Below the pieces are notes generated by a model. That model did no database searches and was not told the origin of the DNA. It saw nothing but the letters and a program-made list of their open reading frames with translations. From positions 2,225,001 through 2,289,000 of the forward strand of contig NZ_AP019779.1 of NCBI RefSeq assembly GCF_019669925.1: 64,000 nt of DNA, written 5' to 3'. The translations under genes were made by a program, and so were the position numbers. This DNA comes from Methanobrevibacter arboriphilus (lineage in GTDB: Archaea > Methanobacteriota > Methanobacteria > Methanobacteriales > Methanobacteriaceae). Below are positions 9,405 to 19,514 of this stretch, piece by piece (position 1 is the stretch's first letter; each line of letters begins with the position of its first letter).

Positions 9405-10235
9405 ATGTCAAAGAAAAACAGCATAAAATTATTTGAAGATAGGGAAATTAGAGCATTATGGGATGAAGATAAAGAAGAATGGTTTTTTTCAGTTATTGAT
9501 GTTGTAGGAGTACTTAGTGAGAGTAAAAATCCGTCAGCATATTGGAGAAAGCTTAAACAACGGCTCAAAGAGGAAGGTAATGAAACTGTGACAAATTGTC
9601 ACGGTTTAAAAATGCCTGCTGCTGATGGTAAAATGCGGTTAACTGATGTCGCTGATAGTGAACAGATATTAAGGATAATTCAGTCAATACCTTCACCAAA
9701 TGCAGAACCATTTAAACAATGGTTAGCTAAAGTTGGTAAAGAAAGACTTGATGAAATAGCAGACCCTCAATTAGCTATTGAAAGAGCAATAAGTAACTAT
9801 CGTAAAAAAGGATATTCTGAAGAATGGATAACACAAAGGTTAAAAACAATAGAGTTTCGTAAAGACTTAACAGCTGAATGGAATAGGTCAGGCGTTAAAG
9901 AAGGGTTAGAATATGCTTTATTAACTGATGAAATTACTAAAGCATGGTCAGATATGACAACAAAAGAATATAAACAATTCAAAGATATTAAAAAAGAAAA
10001 TCTCAGAGACAACATGAGCAATATTGAATTAGTACTTAATATGTTGGCTGAAGCTTCTACAACGGAGATATCTAGAGGTTTTAGTCCTCAAGGATTTAAA
10101 GAAAGTAAAGATGTTGCAAAGAGAGGTGGAAGCGTTGCTGGAGATGCTCGTAAAAGCTTGGAGAAAGAAGTAGGTAGGAAAGTAATAACTAGAAATAATG
10201 CTAGAAATCCAAAATTATTAGATGATGAAATATAA
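9405..10235 (+). CDS. Bro-N domain protein (phage antirepressor / DinD-like)
   Basis: 276 residues, intact. The N-terminal about 115 residues (IKLFEDREIRALWDEDKEEW, then FFSVIDVVGVLSESKNPSAYWRKL and TDVADSEQILRIIQSIPSP) are a Bro-N domain, a DNA-binding module of phage and virus regulators. The C-terminal half (ERAISNYRKKGYSEEWITQR, then RDNMSNIELVLNMLAEASTT and KEVGRKVITRNNARN) matches stand-alone DinD-like prokaryotic Bro proteins. It is probably a nucleic-acid-binding regulator carried by a mobile element, which fits the broken integrase 180 bp upstream. The target is unknown. Confidence 0.85.
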   Translation: MSKKNSIKLFEDREIRALWDEDKEEWFFSVIDVVGVLSESKNPSAYWRKLKQRLKEEGNETVTNCHGLKMPAADGKMRLTDVADSEQILRIIQSIPSPNAEPFKQWLAKVGKERLDEIADPQLAIERAISNYRKKGYSEEWITQRLKTIEFRKDLTAEWNRSGVKEGLEYALLTDEITKAWSDMTTKEYKQFKDIKKENLRDNMSNIELVLNMLAEASTTEISRGFSPQGFKESKDVAKRGGSVAGDARKSLEKEVGRKVITRNNARNPKLLDDEI

Positions 10236-10249
10236 TTTATAATTTCATC

Positions 10250-10411
10250 TTAGATATTTCTTTTCTTGATATGGTTTTTAAATTCTTCATCATTAAGATC
10301 ATGAAAATGAACATTAATTTTAGCTAATTCTTTAGCAATTATTTTTTTCTGACATTTAAGAAGATATATTGACCTTTCTTGGCTTTTTATTATTTTTTCT
10401 TTAGCTTTCAA
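10250..10411 (-). pseudogene. small gene remnant, C-terminal fragment
   Basis: A 53-codon open frame on the minus strand with a protein-like composition: KAKEKIIKSQERSIYLLKCQ, then KKIIAKELAKINVHFHDLND and EEFKNHIKKRNI. It has no ATG; a TTG at the 5' end follows an in-frame stop closely. It looks like the tail of a longer gene whose front has been lost, next to the decayed element. I do not recognise the family. Confidence 0.35.
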
Positions 10412-10445
10412 CTGTTCTTATGTTTTTTTTATAAGGTAATCAACT

Positions 10446-10724
10446 TTATTTTGGTTTTTTAGGAAACCATCCTTTTTCAACTCTTTTTTCCTGTTCTATA
10501 ATTTCATGGATACTCCATAGTAGTGTGAATCCTAAGACTCCTATTAATGCAGAGAGTATTAAATTATTTACAAATAAAGATATTATTATTGATAATATTC
10601 CTCCAATTAAAAATATTGGCCAGATTTTTTTACCTATATAATATTCTCCTTTGATAACAATTGGATGAAATATTCCTATTATTATAAAGGCACTAAGTCC
10701 GATGATTATTCCTTCGAAATACAT
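10446..10724 (-). CDS. DUF4491 family small membrane protein
   Basis: 92 residues, full length for this family: MYFEGIIIGLSAFIIIGIFH at the start, the conserved HPIVIKGEYYIGKKIWPIFL middle, and the WSIHEIIEQEKRVEKGWFPK ending with a cytosolic charged tail. About three membrane segments. DUF4491 proteins occur widely in anaerobic bacteria and some methanogens without known function. It is monocistronic, upstream of and divergent from the first adhesin. Confidence 0.85.
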   Translation of the reverse strand: MYFEGIIIGLSAFIIIGIFHPIVIKGEYYIGKKIWPIFLIGGILSIIISLFVNNLILSALIGVLGFTLLWSIHEIIEQEKRVEKGWFPKKPK

Positions 10725-11303
10725 GATACTACTTTTTTCTTTATTTATTTAAAAATTTTTTTATTTTTTTATTATTATTTTTATATTCTGTATGTTATGC
10801 TGTTTAGCTGTTATTTTTTAGATTTTCTTATTATTTTTTTATTTTATATTACTTGTTTTTTAGTTTTGCTTAGTTTTTTTATTTTATTTGGAGTTTTTTT
10901 ATTTTATTATAGGTTTATATTGTTTTAAAGCTTTTATATTTGTTATATTTTAGTTTAGAGTTTTTTTTTATTTTTTTTTAGTTGTTATTTTTTTACTTTT
11001 TTGTATTTATATTTTTATTTTTAGGTTTTTTGTAAACTTTTATATATGTAGTTGATTAATTTATTATTAATTCATAAAATAATTGGATTTTGTATTACTT
11101 TTTTGTGTTTTTAAAGGGTTTAAGTAATACTTTTAATCTTAATAATTTTTGTGTATGATATATTTCATTTGAAAATTTTATTATTTTATTAATTCTGTAT
11201 GGAAGTTTTTTATGAGAATTAAATGAATAAAAAAGATATTTATTAAATAATATTATTTAATATTTTTTTATGTTTAAATTTAATATTGTTATGGGTTGAT
11301 ATT
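10725..11303. other. T-rich region upstream of adhesin 1
   Basis: About 580 bp between the divergent DUF4491 and adhesin genes. The first half is the duplicated T-rich element described separately (10781-11000). TATA-like sequence (TTTTATATATG) lies near 11038-11048, about 255 bp before the adhesin start. No gene is credible: the open frame on the plus strand here is just low-complexity T-rich sequence. Confidence 0.5.
10781..11000 (+). repeat. T-rich upstream element, copy 1
   Basis: Aligns in direct orientation with 19216-19440. Shared blocks include TATATTCTGTATGTT, TTTAGCTGTTATTTTTTAG, TTATATTACTTGTTTT, TATATTGTTTTAAAG, TTTATATTTGTTATATTTT and TTTTAGTTGTTATTTTTTT in the same order and spacing. 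Both copies sit 250-300 bp before an adhesin gene. The role is unknown; it may be a conserved upstream region or a homology block for recombination among adhesin loci. Confidence 0.7.
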
Positions 11304-14300
11304 ATGAACAAAAAAATTATATTTTTAAGCTTATTCATTGCTTCATTTTTTATTTTTGTGAGTGGTGTTTCTGCTGAAAGTTTTACTTATGATGAGATGG
11401 CAAGTAGTGCTGAAGATGTTTTTAGGTATACTCAGGAGAATTCTAAAGTTCCTAAATCAGTGAAGATTAATGGTAAGACTGCTACTGATGAAAATTATTT
11501 GAATATGCTTACTAATACTGTTGTTAAAATTAGTAATGGTAATAAGGCAGGTAGTACTATTCCTAGTCGTAAAGCTCCGAGTAAGCCTCAGGGTACTGGT
11601 AAAGGGACTCTTACTAAATCTCAGTATATAACTGTTGCTAAGAATATTAATAGTTTTTATTCGAGTAATGGTCAAGCACCTAATTTTGCTTATAGTTCTG
11701 TTGGTGAAATTCGTTATGAGTCTCTTATTTATGGATTTTCCAAAGTACTATATGCTTATGAACGTGATGGGACATTGCCATCTGAAATGTCTTTCCCATT
11801 AGTTAGTGGGATTTCTTCTTCTGGAATTACAGTTGATACTACGCCCCCATCTACTTCGATTAATCTTGCTGGTGGTTGGTATAATACTGTTAAAACTGTG
11901 ACTTTAACTGCTAGTGATAATAAAGATACTAACCCTAGTGTTTATTATAAGATTAATACTGGTGATTGGGTGAAAGGAGGTAAATCTGTTTCCATTAGTT
12001 TAAAACAAGGTACTACTAATTTATATTATAAGGCTAAGGATGCTAAGGGTAATGTTGAAACTCAAAAATCAGTAACATATAAAATTGACACTACTAAACC
12101 TACTGTTTCACAAACATATGATAATGGCACTCTTATTTTAACTGCTAGTGATAATATGGATACTAACCCTACAATTTATTATCGAATTAATGGTGGTAGC
12201 TATATTAGTTCTAGTAAAACTGCACGAATAGTTTTAAATGAAGGTAGGTATATTATTAATTATTTTGCTGCTGATGTTTCAGGAAATACTGGTCTTTATT
12301 GGGAATTTAATGTAACTCATGATATTACTCCTCCAGAATGGGATTTTAATTTAGAAGAAGGATGGTATAATTCAACTAAGGCTTTAACTATAAATGTTAC
12401 TGATAATTTAGATTCTAATCCTATAATTGCATATAAGATTAATAATAATGAATCTGTTCTTGCTTATAATTCTGTTATTATTAGCTTGAATGAAGGAATT
12501 AACCTTATTTCATTTTTAATAGCTGATCATTATGGAAATAGTATAAGTATGAAAACATTATTATATTATATTGATTTAACCCCTCCTGTTGTTAATAATA
12601 ATTTAGAAGAGGGAAATTATAGTTACTCTAAAACTTTGAAGCTGAATGTTACTGATAATATGGATTCTAATCCTGTTTTGTATTATAGGATTAATGATGG
12701 TGATTGGATTTCTAAAAATAAATCTGCTCAGATTTTCTTAGATAATGGTACTTATTTTATTGAGTATTATGCAGTTGATCGTGCTGGCAATCATGCAATA
12801 TTAAAAAATCTAACATTCAATATCAATACAACAAATATTGAAGAAGAATTCTCTCCAAATGTTTCCCCTAGTATTGGAAATGGATGGTATAATAATTCGA
12901 AAAATTTAACTCTTGAGGCTAATAGTGAGAATTTAACAGTTTATTATAGTATAAATAATGGGTCTTTTGTATCAGAAAATAATAGTAGGGTTGTTTTAAA
13001 TTTATCTGAAGGTTATTATTTTATTCAATATAAAGCAGTAGATATTTTTGGTAATGAAACAATAGTTAAGACATTAATGATATTTATTAATGAAACGGGG
13101 AATTTAACATTACCTGGTCGTGTTATTAATTATAATAATGGAAGATTTTATAATGGTATTCAAGAGGCGATAGATGCAAATGAAACACTTGTTGGAGATT
13201 ATATTGAGGTTTTAGCTGGAATTTATGAAGGAAATTATATTATAAATAAAAGTATAATTTTATCTGGTGATGTTAATGGTGAAACAGTTTTATCTCCTTT
13301 AGATAATAGTTCTTCAATATTGTTTTTGGATTGTGATGAGATTATAATTTCTGGTTTCACCTTTAAAAACTCTAATGGGGGGTCTTCTGGAGATAATTAT
13401 TATAATGCTAGTGCAATATTTTTAAATGATGTTTCAAATTGTACAATTATTCAAAACAAATTTACAAACAATAAATGTTCAATAATTAATAATGGATCAG
13501 AAAGATCTTCTAATGTATGGATTTTATATAATAATTTTAATATAGGTGATAGTAATATTGGAGTATATGTTTTAAATGCAAGTGATTATTTTATAGGTTA
13601 TAATATTTTTAATACAACTGATTCTAGAGGCTTGAAAATTTCAAATGTTAATGATTTTTTAATACTTTCTAATGTTTTCAGAGCTGATGATGGTGCATAT
13701 GCTGTTGAATCTTTGTATTCATCATCAATTATTTTTGAGGATAATTCTTTTTCAAATTTCACCTATGGGGTATCTATAGTTGAGTCTAATAATTATTCTA
13801 TTAAAGAAAATAGTTTTATTGATAATGGATATGGTATATACATTGAATATGGGGATAATATTAATGTTTTATTAAATAGTTTTTATGATAATTATATTGA
13901 TTTGAATTGTTTTATTTTTAATAATCTTAATGTTAGTAATAATTGGTGGGGTACTAATTCTCCAATAATAAGTAGTTTATTTGATGATAGTGTTAATATT
14001 TTATTGTTTGATTTAGAAGGTTTCTATTTTGATTCTTGGATTATTGCTAATGCTTCTCCAACTTCCTATAAAGTATTTGATGGGAAAGTCTATGAATCAA
14101 CAATCACTGTTGATATGACTCATAATAATCTTGGTGAAGATGTTTCATCTTTAGGTTGTATTCCTGATGGAATTATTATTAATTTTATTAGTGAATATGG
14201 CACTATTACAAATTCATCTGAGCTTATAAATGGAATAGCACAAGCAACTTTAATAATAAATCGGTCAATTATAGGTGATTTAAGTTTAGTGAATCTTGAA

Positions 14301-16340
14301 AATGTTACTTGTGTTGCTGCAACTATTAATGATTATATGATTTATACTTATGTGTTTGAAAATCCTACAATTGACGTGTATTTACTTTCTAGTGCTATTG
14401 ATACTCTCACTAATCAATCTTTAGCGATTTTACTTAGTTTGCCTTTGAATGATTCAGTTTCATGGATTAGTATTCTTTGGAGAAATACAGGAATATTCAA
14501 ATCAGATATTGATATAATATACAATGGAGAAGTTATATATACAAGCTCTATTGTAAATACTGCATATATAGAATTTAAAGACCTTTATTCAGATGATGTG
14601 TTTAAAGTCATTTCATTATTTAACTCAGCATTAATAGAATATGATGATTTTCAGTATACTACAACTTTAAATTATATTGTTCAAAATTGGAATGATTTTA
14701 AGCTTATGTCTAAAAGAGATAAGTTAATAACTTATGTTGAATTATATAATTATTATTATGAAGATGATATCACTTTATCTGATAGTGATATTGAATTTAT
14801 TTTAAACAATCATGAAAGATTTATTGATGAACTTTTAACTGGTATAACTTATTTTGGTGATACTTCTCTTATTAGACCAATTAGTAGTTTAAATATTTCA
14901 ACTTCTAAATTTCCTGATAGTTCATTAAAAACTAGATCTAGTAATATTTATTATATGAATGGTGAAAACCTTGTTGAAGATATTGATTTTAATATGAGTG
15001 ATGTTCATAGTGCTGGTTATGAAGGTTTAAGAAGTTATGTTATTGCAACGAAGAATGTTACTGTTGATGATTTAAGTTATTGGTTGTCATTTGCAGATAA
15101 TTCTGAAATGGGTGCTATGAAAGCAGCTTATGGGAGTTTTTTAGAATTATTAAATACTATATATTGTCATGATCGTGTTGCAGATCAAGCAGCATTTGAA
15201 TTTAATGTTACTTGGAATAGAACCACTCCTATAATGATGTCTCTTTGTAATGATTTTGATCATTTGTATGGTACTGGTGAAAGTGACCATAGAATGGGAA
15301 TAGATATTTATGGTGATGAAAAAAATGTATGGGCATTTCGTTCAGCATGTTCTTTTTCATTTTCTCTTGTTGAACAATTAACTGGAGGACTTGGAATAAC
15401 TTTTAATAATGATGGAGTTCTAATGGGTATTTTAAATAATCTTGCGCATGGTGATAAATTAGAAATTAGTTTTGAGAATGGATATATACTTGTAAGAACT
15501 GAATCTGATTTTGAAAGAATGTTATTGATTGATCTTGAAACAGGTATTATAAGAGATTTTTTCAGTTCACAAAATATTATGGGTAATCCTTGCTATCATG
15601 ATGATATTACAGATGCCATTGTCAATTTCACCAATAATTTGCTTAATATTAGTTCTAAGTTATCATCTGATTTAAATAAATTGGTAAATTTTTCGATCAT
15701 GTTTTCAGGGGTTTTTAGTTCTTTGTTTTATGAATTATCTGGAACTGGAACATTATCATTTTCTGGAATTGGTTTAGGTTCTTTATTCTCTGTATTTTCA
15801 GCTGCTTTATTAATTCCTGCCACTATTGAGCTTTGTAGGCCTTTTTGGGCAAATACTTTTGAGGATATGGGTCGTGATGATTTAGCGGAGTTTTATAGGA
15901 ATAATAACTTTGTTGATATATTCATAGATTCATTCACTCCTAATCTTAATAATATAGATATACTCCGCGGTGTACCTAATGGAACAACAATGAACGAAAT
16001 AGGAGATAAATTATATTCTTTAAATTATAATAATATTATGAGAGCAGGACTTATAATTTCTTTAATGCCAGGTAGTCGTGATACAGATTTTGATGATAGA
16101 AATGTTGAAATAACTTATCCTCGTATTACTCCTCCTAGTGATATAATTCCCGATCCTCGTGATGAAAATTGGACTGGTATAATGGAAAATATCATAAAAG
16201 TAAAGGATGCTATGATAAATTCAGCTAAGAATGGAGATATAGTTCGTTTTGTTTCAAATGCTGCTGTTTTAACTGGGGCCATTTCAATGGTAGGTTTGAC
16301 TTTTACAGATCTATCAAAAGAGGTTATATATGATAATTAA
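11304..16340 (+). CDS. adhesin-like surface protein 1 (pseudomurein-binding, Ig-like and beta-helix repeats)
   Basis: 1678 residues from the ATG at 11304, which opens a signal peptide ending SGVSAES. In order: a pseudomurein-binding repeat region (about 11370-11810), five Ig-like repeats of about 80 residues with a DTTPPSTS...GGWYNTVKTVTLTASDN signature (about 11840-13090), and a right-handed beta-helix (NosD/PbH1-like, about 13120-13990). Then a long domain of unknown type with an HDRVADQAAFEF / GESDHRMGIDIYGD core (about 15000-15640), a hydrophobic stretch (15690-15860) and a tail of about 160 residues. It is likely exported, bound to the pseudomurein wall and held in the membrane near its C-terminus. 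The TPR gene 270 bp downstream recurs behind adhesin 2, implying a functional pair. Confidence 0.85.
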   Translation: MNKKIIFLSLFIASFFIFVSGVSAESFTYDEMASSAEDVFRYTQENSKVPKSVKINGKTATDENYLNMLTNTVVKISNGNKAGSTIPSRKAPSKPQGTGKGTLTKSQYITVAKNINSFYSSNGQAPNFAYSSVGEIRYESLIYGFSKVLYAYERDGTLPSEMSFPLVSGISSSGITVDTTPPSTSINLAGGWYNTVKTVTLTASDNKDTNPSVYYKINTGDWVKGGKSVSISLKQGTTNLYYKAKDAKGNVETQKSVTYKIDTTKPTVSQTYDNGTLILTASDNMDTNPTIYYRINGGSYISSSKTARIVLNEGRYIINYFAADVSGNTGLYWEFNVTHDITPPEWDFNLEEGWYNSTKALTINVTDNLDSNPIIAYKINNNESVLAYNSVIISLNEGINLISFLIADHYGNSISMKTLLYYIDLTPPVVNNNLEEGNYSYSKTLKLNVTDNMDSNPVLYYRINDGDWISKNKSAQIFLDNGTYFIEYYAVDRAGNHAILKNLTFNINTTNIEEEFSPNVSPSIGNGWYNNSKNLTLEANSENLTVYYSINNGSFVSENNSRVVLNLSEGYYFIQYKAVDIFGNETIVKTLMIFINETGNLTLPGRVINYNNGRFYNGIQEAIDANETLVGDYIEVLAGIYEGNYIINKSIILSGDVNGETVLSPLDNSSSILFLDCDEIIISGFTFKNSNGGSSGDNYYNASAIFLNDVSNCTIIQNKFTNNKCSIINNGSERSSNVWILYNNFNIGDSNIGVYVLNASDYFIGYNIFNTTDSRGLKISNVNDFLILSNVFRADDGAYAVESLYSSSIIFEDNSFSNFTYGVSIVESNNYSIKENSFIDNGYGIYIEYGDNINVLLNSFYDNYIDLNCFIFNNLNVSNNWWGTNSPIISSLFDDSVNILLFDLEGFYFDSWIIANASPTSYKVFDGKVYESTITVDMTHNNLGEDVSSLGCIPDGIIINFISEYGTITNSSELINGIAQATLIINRSIIGDLSLVNLENVTCVAATINDYMIYTYVFENPTIDVYLLSSAIDTLTNQSLAILLSLPLNDSVSWISILWRNTGIFKSDIDIIYNGEVIYTSSIVNTAYIEFKDLYSDDVFKVISLFNSALIEYDDFQYTTTLNYIVQNWNDFKLMSKRDKLITYVELYNYYYEDDITLSDSDIEFILNNHERFIDELLTGITYFGDTSLIRPISSLNISTSKFPDSSLKTRSSNIYYMNGENLVEDIDFNMSDVHSAGYEGLRSYVIATKNVTVDDLSYWLSFADNSEMGAMKAAYGSFLELLNTIYCHDRVADQAAFEFNVTWNRTTPIMMSLCNDFDHLYGTGESDHRMGIDIYGDEKNVWAFRSACSFSFSLVEQLTGGLGITFNNDGVLMGILNNLAHGDKLEISFENGYILVRTESDFERMLLIDLETGIIRDFFSSQNIMGNPCYHDDITDAIVNFTNNLLNISSKLSSDLNKLVNFSIMFSGVFSSLFYELSGTGTLSFSGIGLGSLFSVFSAALLIPATIELCRPFWANTFEDMGRDDLAEFYRNNNFVDIFIDSFTPNLNNIDILRGVPNGTTMNEIGDKLYSLNYNNIMRAGLIISLMPGSRDTDFDDRNVEITYPRITPPSDIIPDPRDENWTGIMENIIKVKDAMINSAKNGDIVRFVSNAAVLTGAISMVGLTFTDLSKEVIYDN

Positions 16341-16610
16341 TGGAAAGCTTTTAAACAATAGTAATAAGGCTCCTTAATAATATACTATCTATTTCATTAG
16401 ATATGATTAATTAATATATTATGAATATTTACCTTCAAATTATTTATAATAATTTTTTAGTAAAAATCGGATTAATAGGAAGAAAAACTAAATTTATCAT
16501 TTATAACATAAATTCTCTTTAGTTAGTTTTTTTGATAAAAAAGTGTTTTTCCTGACTATTTTTTTGATGATAGGTTTGTATTGATTATAATATAAAAAAA
16601 TATAGAAGGT

Positions 16611-17715
16611 GTGAAATTGTTATTTAATAATTTAAAACTAAAAAGAGATTTTAATAATGCTTTAAGGTTTGAAAATAATGGTAATTATGAGAGGGCTTCT
16701 GAAATATTTGAAAGTTTGATAAAAAAAAATTATAAAGTTATTGAATCTTATTTCCATCTTTCTAAGAATTTTTATGAGATGAAAAAATTTGAAAAATCAT
16801 TAATTTATATTGATAAGTACTTAAATATAAATCCTACTGATATTAATGGTTTAACTGCAAAATCTCTCTCTTTAATGAAACTTAAACGGTTTGAAGAAGC
16901 ATTAAATATTTTAAATGAAAATTTAAATAATGATTTTAATAATTCTATGATTTTTAATACTAAAGGCACAATATTCTATGAACAACAAAACTTTGAAAAA
17001 GCTTTAAATTACTATAAAAAAGCTTATAATTTAGATAAAAAAAATATTAGTTATTTAAATAATCTTTCGATGACTTTTGATAAATTGAAAAGGTTTAATA
17101 AAGCTTTAAAATGTTGTGATAAAGGTTTAAGCTTGAATCCTAGTCATTATTCTTTACTTTTTGGAAAAGCACTTATTTTGTCTAAATTAAAGAGATTTGA
17201 TGATGCATTAAATGTTTATGATGAAATTTTAAAAAATGATAAAAATAATTATAAAGTGTTATTCAATAAAGGTAATATTTTATTTAAAAAGGGATATTAT
17301 AAGGAAACTTTATCATATTACAATCAGGCTTTAGATTTGGATCCTGATAATTTAGATATTATGATAAGCATTGGGGTTGTTTTAGATAATATGAAGTGTT
17401 ATGATGAGGCTTTAGAAGTTTATAATAAATGTTTAAATTTAGATTCTGAAAATGTAGATGTATTTAATAATATTGGTGAAGTATATTATCATAAAAAAAA
17501 AATTTGAAAAAGCTTTAGAATATTATGATAAGGCTCTAGATTTGGAAACTGATAATGTTATTATTTTAAATAATAAAGCTTTAGTGTTATGTAAACTAAA
17601 TCGTTTGGAAAACTCTTTAGGCTATTATAATAAAACTTTAAAATTAGATTCTGATAATGAATATGCTTTGGAAGGCCGTGAAGAAGTTTTAAAAAAGATT
17701 AAGAACAATGATTAA
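16611..17715 (+). pseudogene. TPR-repeat protein 1, frameshifted in a 10-A tract
   Basis: A protein of about nine tetratricopeptide repeats (signatures such as FEKALNYYKKAYNLDKKN and YNQALDLDPDN). The frame starts at GTG 16611 behind an AGAAGGT site. It ends early at 17505-17507, after a run of ten A (17493-17502) in the last repeat pair. With nine A it would read HKKKFEKALEYYDKAL and continue to the TAA after GREEVLKKIKNND, matching the intact paralogue at 34049, which reads HKKEYNKALEYYDKAL there. So this is a one-base insertion in a homopolymer: phase variation, ribosomal/transcriptional slippage, decay or a sequencing error. TPR proteins are cytosolic protein-binding scaffolds. It pairs with adhesin 1. 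Confidence 0.85.
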
Positions 17716-17764
17716 TTTTTCCAATATTATGGTGCATAGGTATTAGATGTTTTTAAATAAAAAA

Positions 17765-17811
17765 CGGACTTAGAGGGATTTGAACCCTTGATCTTAAGAT
17801 TAGAATTGTTA
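17765..17811 (-). pseudogene. tRNA-Arg(TCT)-like 3' half, fragment 1
   Basis: On the minus strand: anticodon loop ATTCTAA (TCT), 3' anticodon strand TCTTA, variable loop AGATC, T arm AAGGG-TTCAAAT-CCCTC, acceptor 3' strand TAAGTCC and discriminator G. The anticodon stem still pairs at four of five positions. Nothing upstream supplies a D arm or the GGACTTA 5' acceptor strand. It lies 50 bp after the TPR gene. Two related fragments occur at 28486 and 35144. Confidence 0.7.
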
Positions 17812-17869
17812 AGTTTTTTAGAGTGCTAGATTTTTTACATTTCACTGAGGTGTTGTAGTGTTTTTTTTT

Positions 17870-18890
17870 GTTGTAGCTTGCTGTATGCCTCCAGATAAAC
17901 ACCTTGGTAGTATATTCCTGTGTTTGTTATTTTTGGTTTTGGTTATATGGTGTGTTGTTATCGCTGTATACATACAGATCAACACCATATGTTCCTGTGA
18001 TATTGTATGGTTTTGGTTTATATGTGGCGTTGTTGCTGCTGTATGCAGACAGATAAACACCAGATGCGTATGTTCCTGTGATGTTATTGGCTTGGTTTAT
18101 TGGTATTGTTATCGCTGTATGCAGCCAGAGAAACACCATAGTCTGTTCCTGTGATATCGTTAGGCTTTGGTTATATGTGGTATTTTTGCTGCTGGATGCA
18201 TCCAGACCAACACCATAGCCTGATGTTCCTGTGAATTGTTGTGTAATCTTGGTTATATGTGGTATTGTTATCGCTGTATGCACCCAGATAAACACCATTG
18301 CCTGATGTTCCTGTGATGCTGCATTGTCTTGGTTATATGATGTGTTGTTATCGCTGTCTGCATACAGATAAACACCATTGCCTGATGTTCCTGTGAGTTG
18401 TTGTATTGTCTTGGTTATATGTGGTATTGTTGCTGCTGTATGCCTCCAGATAAACACCATCGTAGTATGTTCCTGTGTTTGTTATTTTTGGCTTTGATTT
18501 ATTGGTATTGTTATCGCTGTATGCATACAGCTCAACACCATAGTATGTTCCTGTGGATTGTTGTGTAGTTTCGGTTATATGTGGTATTTTTGCTGCTGGA
18601 TGCAGACAGATAAACACCATATGTTCCTGTGATGTTGTTGTGTAGTCTTGTTTATATGGGATGTTGTTATCGCTGTATGCATACAGATAAACACCATAGT
18701 ATGTTCCTGTGATATTTTATTGGCTTTGGTTTATATGTGGCGTTGTTGCTGCTGTATGCATACAGATAAACACCTCGTGATGTTCCTGTGAGTTGTTGTA
18801 TTGTCTTGTTTATATGGTTGTGTTGTTATCGCTTTATGCATACAGAGAAACACCATTGCTTGATGTTCCTGTGATGTTGTTGAGCTATTT
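17870..18890 (-). repeat. silent tandem array of 13 beta-helix repeat units
   Basis: Thirteen head-to-tail units, marked on the plus strand by TTCCTGTG at 17915, 17992, 18073, 18146, 18226, 18308, 18388, 18470, 18548, 18624, 18704, 18783 and 18866 (spacing 73-83 bp). Read on the minus strand, each encodes a coil such as ITGTYGVDLYVYSDNNT, like the PbH1 coils of the adhesin at 19690. Variable positions include the residues after ITGT and the D/S choice before NNT. Because unit lengths are often not multiples of three, no frame spans more than a few units, and there is no start, signal peptide or C-terminal domain. The 50 nt at 18742-18791 are the exact reverse complement of 20324-20373 inside the adhesin gene. 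The array could be a donor store or a decayed adhesin fragment. Confidence 0.85.
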
Positions 18891-19514
18891 TTTGGGTTTT
18901 TTTTCTTTTTTTATTAGTTGTTTTTTTATTGTTTGGGTGGTTTGTTGTTCTTTGTTTGGTGTTTTAGTTGTTTTGGTTGTTTTTTGTTTTTTTATTAGTT
19001 GTTTTTTGTTTTGTAGATGTTATATTGTTCTTTGTTTTAGTGTTTTGTTTTATTTTTATTCTTTTTTATTATTATTAATCGTTTTTGTTCTTTTGTAGTG
19101 GTTTATCTTTGTTGTAGTTTCTTTGAGTATTTTTTTGTTTTATATATGGTGGTGTTTGATAACAGCTATTTTGTTTTTGAGGATATTGTAATTTTATTTT
19201 TTTTATTTTAGTTTTTTATATTCTGTATGTTTATAGTGTTTAGCTGTTATTTTTTAGTTTTTCTTATTATTTTTTTATTTTATATTACTTGTTTTGTTAT
19301 TTTTACTTAATTTTATTGTTTATTTAGCTTTATTATATTATTATAATAGTTTTATATTGTTTTAAAGTTTTTATATTTGTTATATTTTGGTTTAGAGTTT
19401 TTTATTTATTTTTTTTAGTTGTTATTTTTTTATTTTGTTTTTTGTTCTTGTTTTTGTGTTATTCTTGTTTTTCTTCTTTTTTTATTTTTTAAACAGCTAT
19501 TTCACTATTTTTGC
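18891..19514. other. low-complexity T/G-rich spacer between array and adhesin
   Basis: No gene. From 18891 to about 19130 the plus strand is T/G-rich with repeated TTTTTATTAGTTGTTTTTTG-like units. From about 19200 it becomes the duplicated T-rich element also found before adhesin 1. The plus-strand open frame across 18793-19098 is a composition artefact. Confidence 0.6.
19216..19440 (+). repeat. T-rich upstream element, copy 2
   Basis: Second copy of the element at 10781-11000, in the same orientation and at a similar distance (250 bp) from an adhesin start. Its right end (TTTTTTTTAGTTGTTATTTT followed by TTTTATTTTGTTTTTTGTTC) is also present near 7470-7507. Confidence 0.7.

Noticed and set aside
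10665-10928. 87-codon plus-strand gene
   Set aside because: It overlaps the start of the DUF4491 gene and runs into the duplicated T-rich element; Phe/Tyr/Leu-rich by composition only.
17927-18460. Protein gene on the minus strand across the array (177 codons)
   Set aside because: It crosses several repeat units in shifted frames, mixing coil-like and nonsense segments, and has no ribosome-binding site or signal peptide. It is part of the repeat array.
17870-18890. CRISPR array
   Set aside because: Units are 73-83 bp, without a constant repeat alternating with unique spacers of fixed size, and they translate into adhesin-like coils. No cas gene is near.
18793-19098. Plus-strand 101-codon membrane-like frame
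   Set aside because: It reads repeat sequence in antisense and then T-rich low-complexity DNA; the hydrophobicity is a composition effect.
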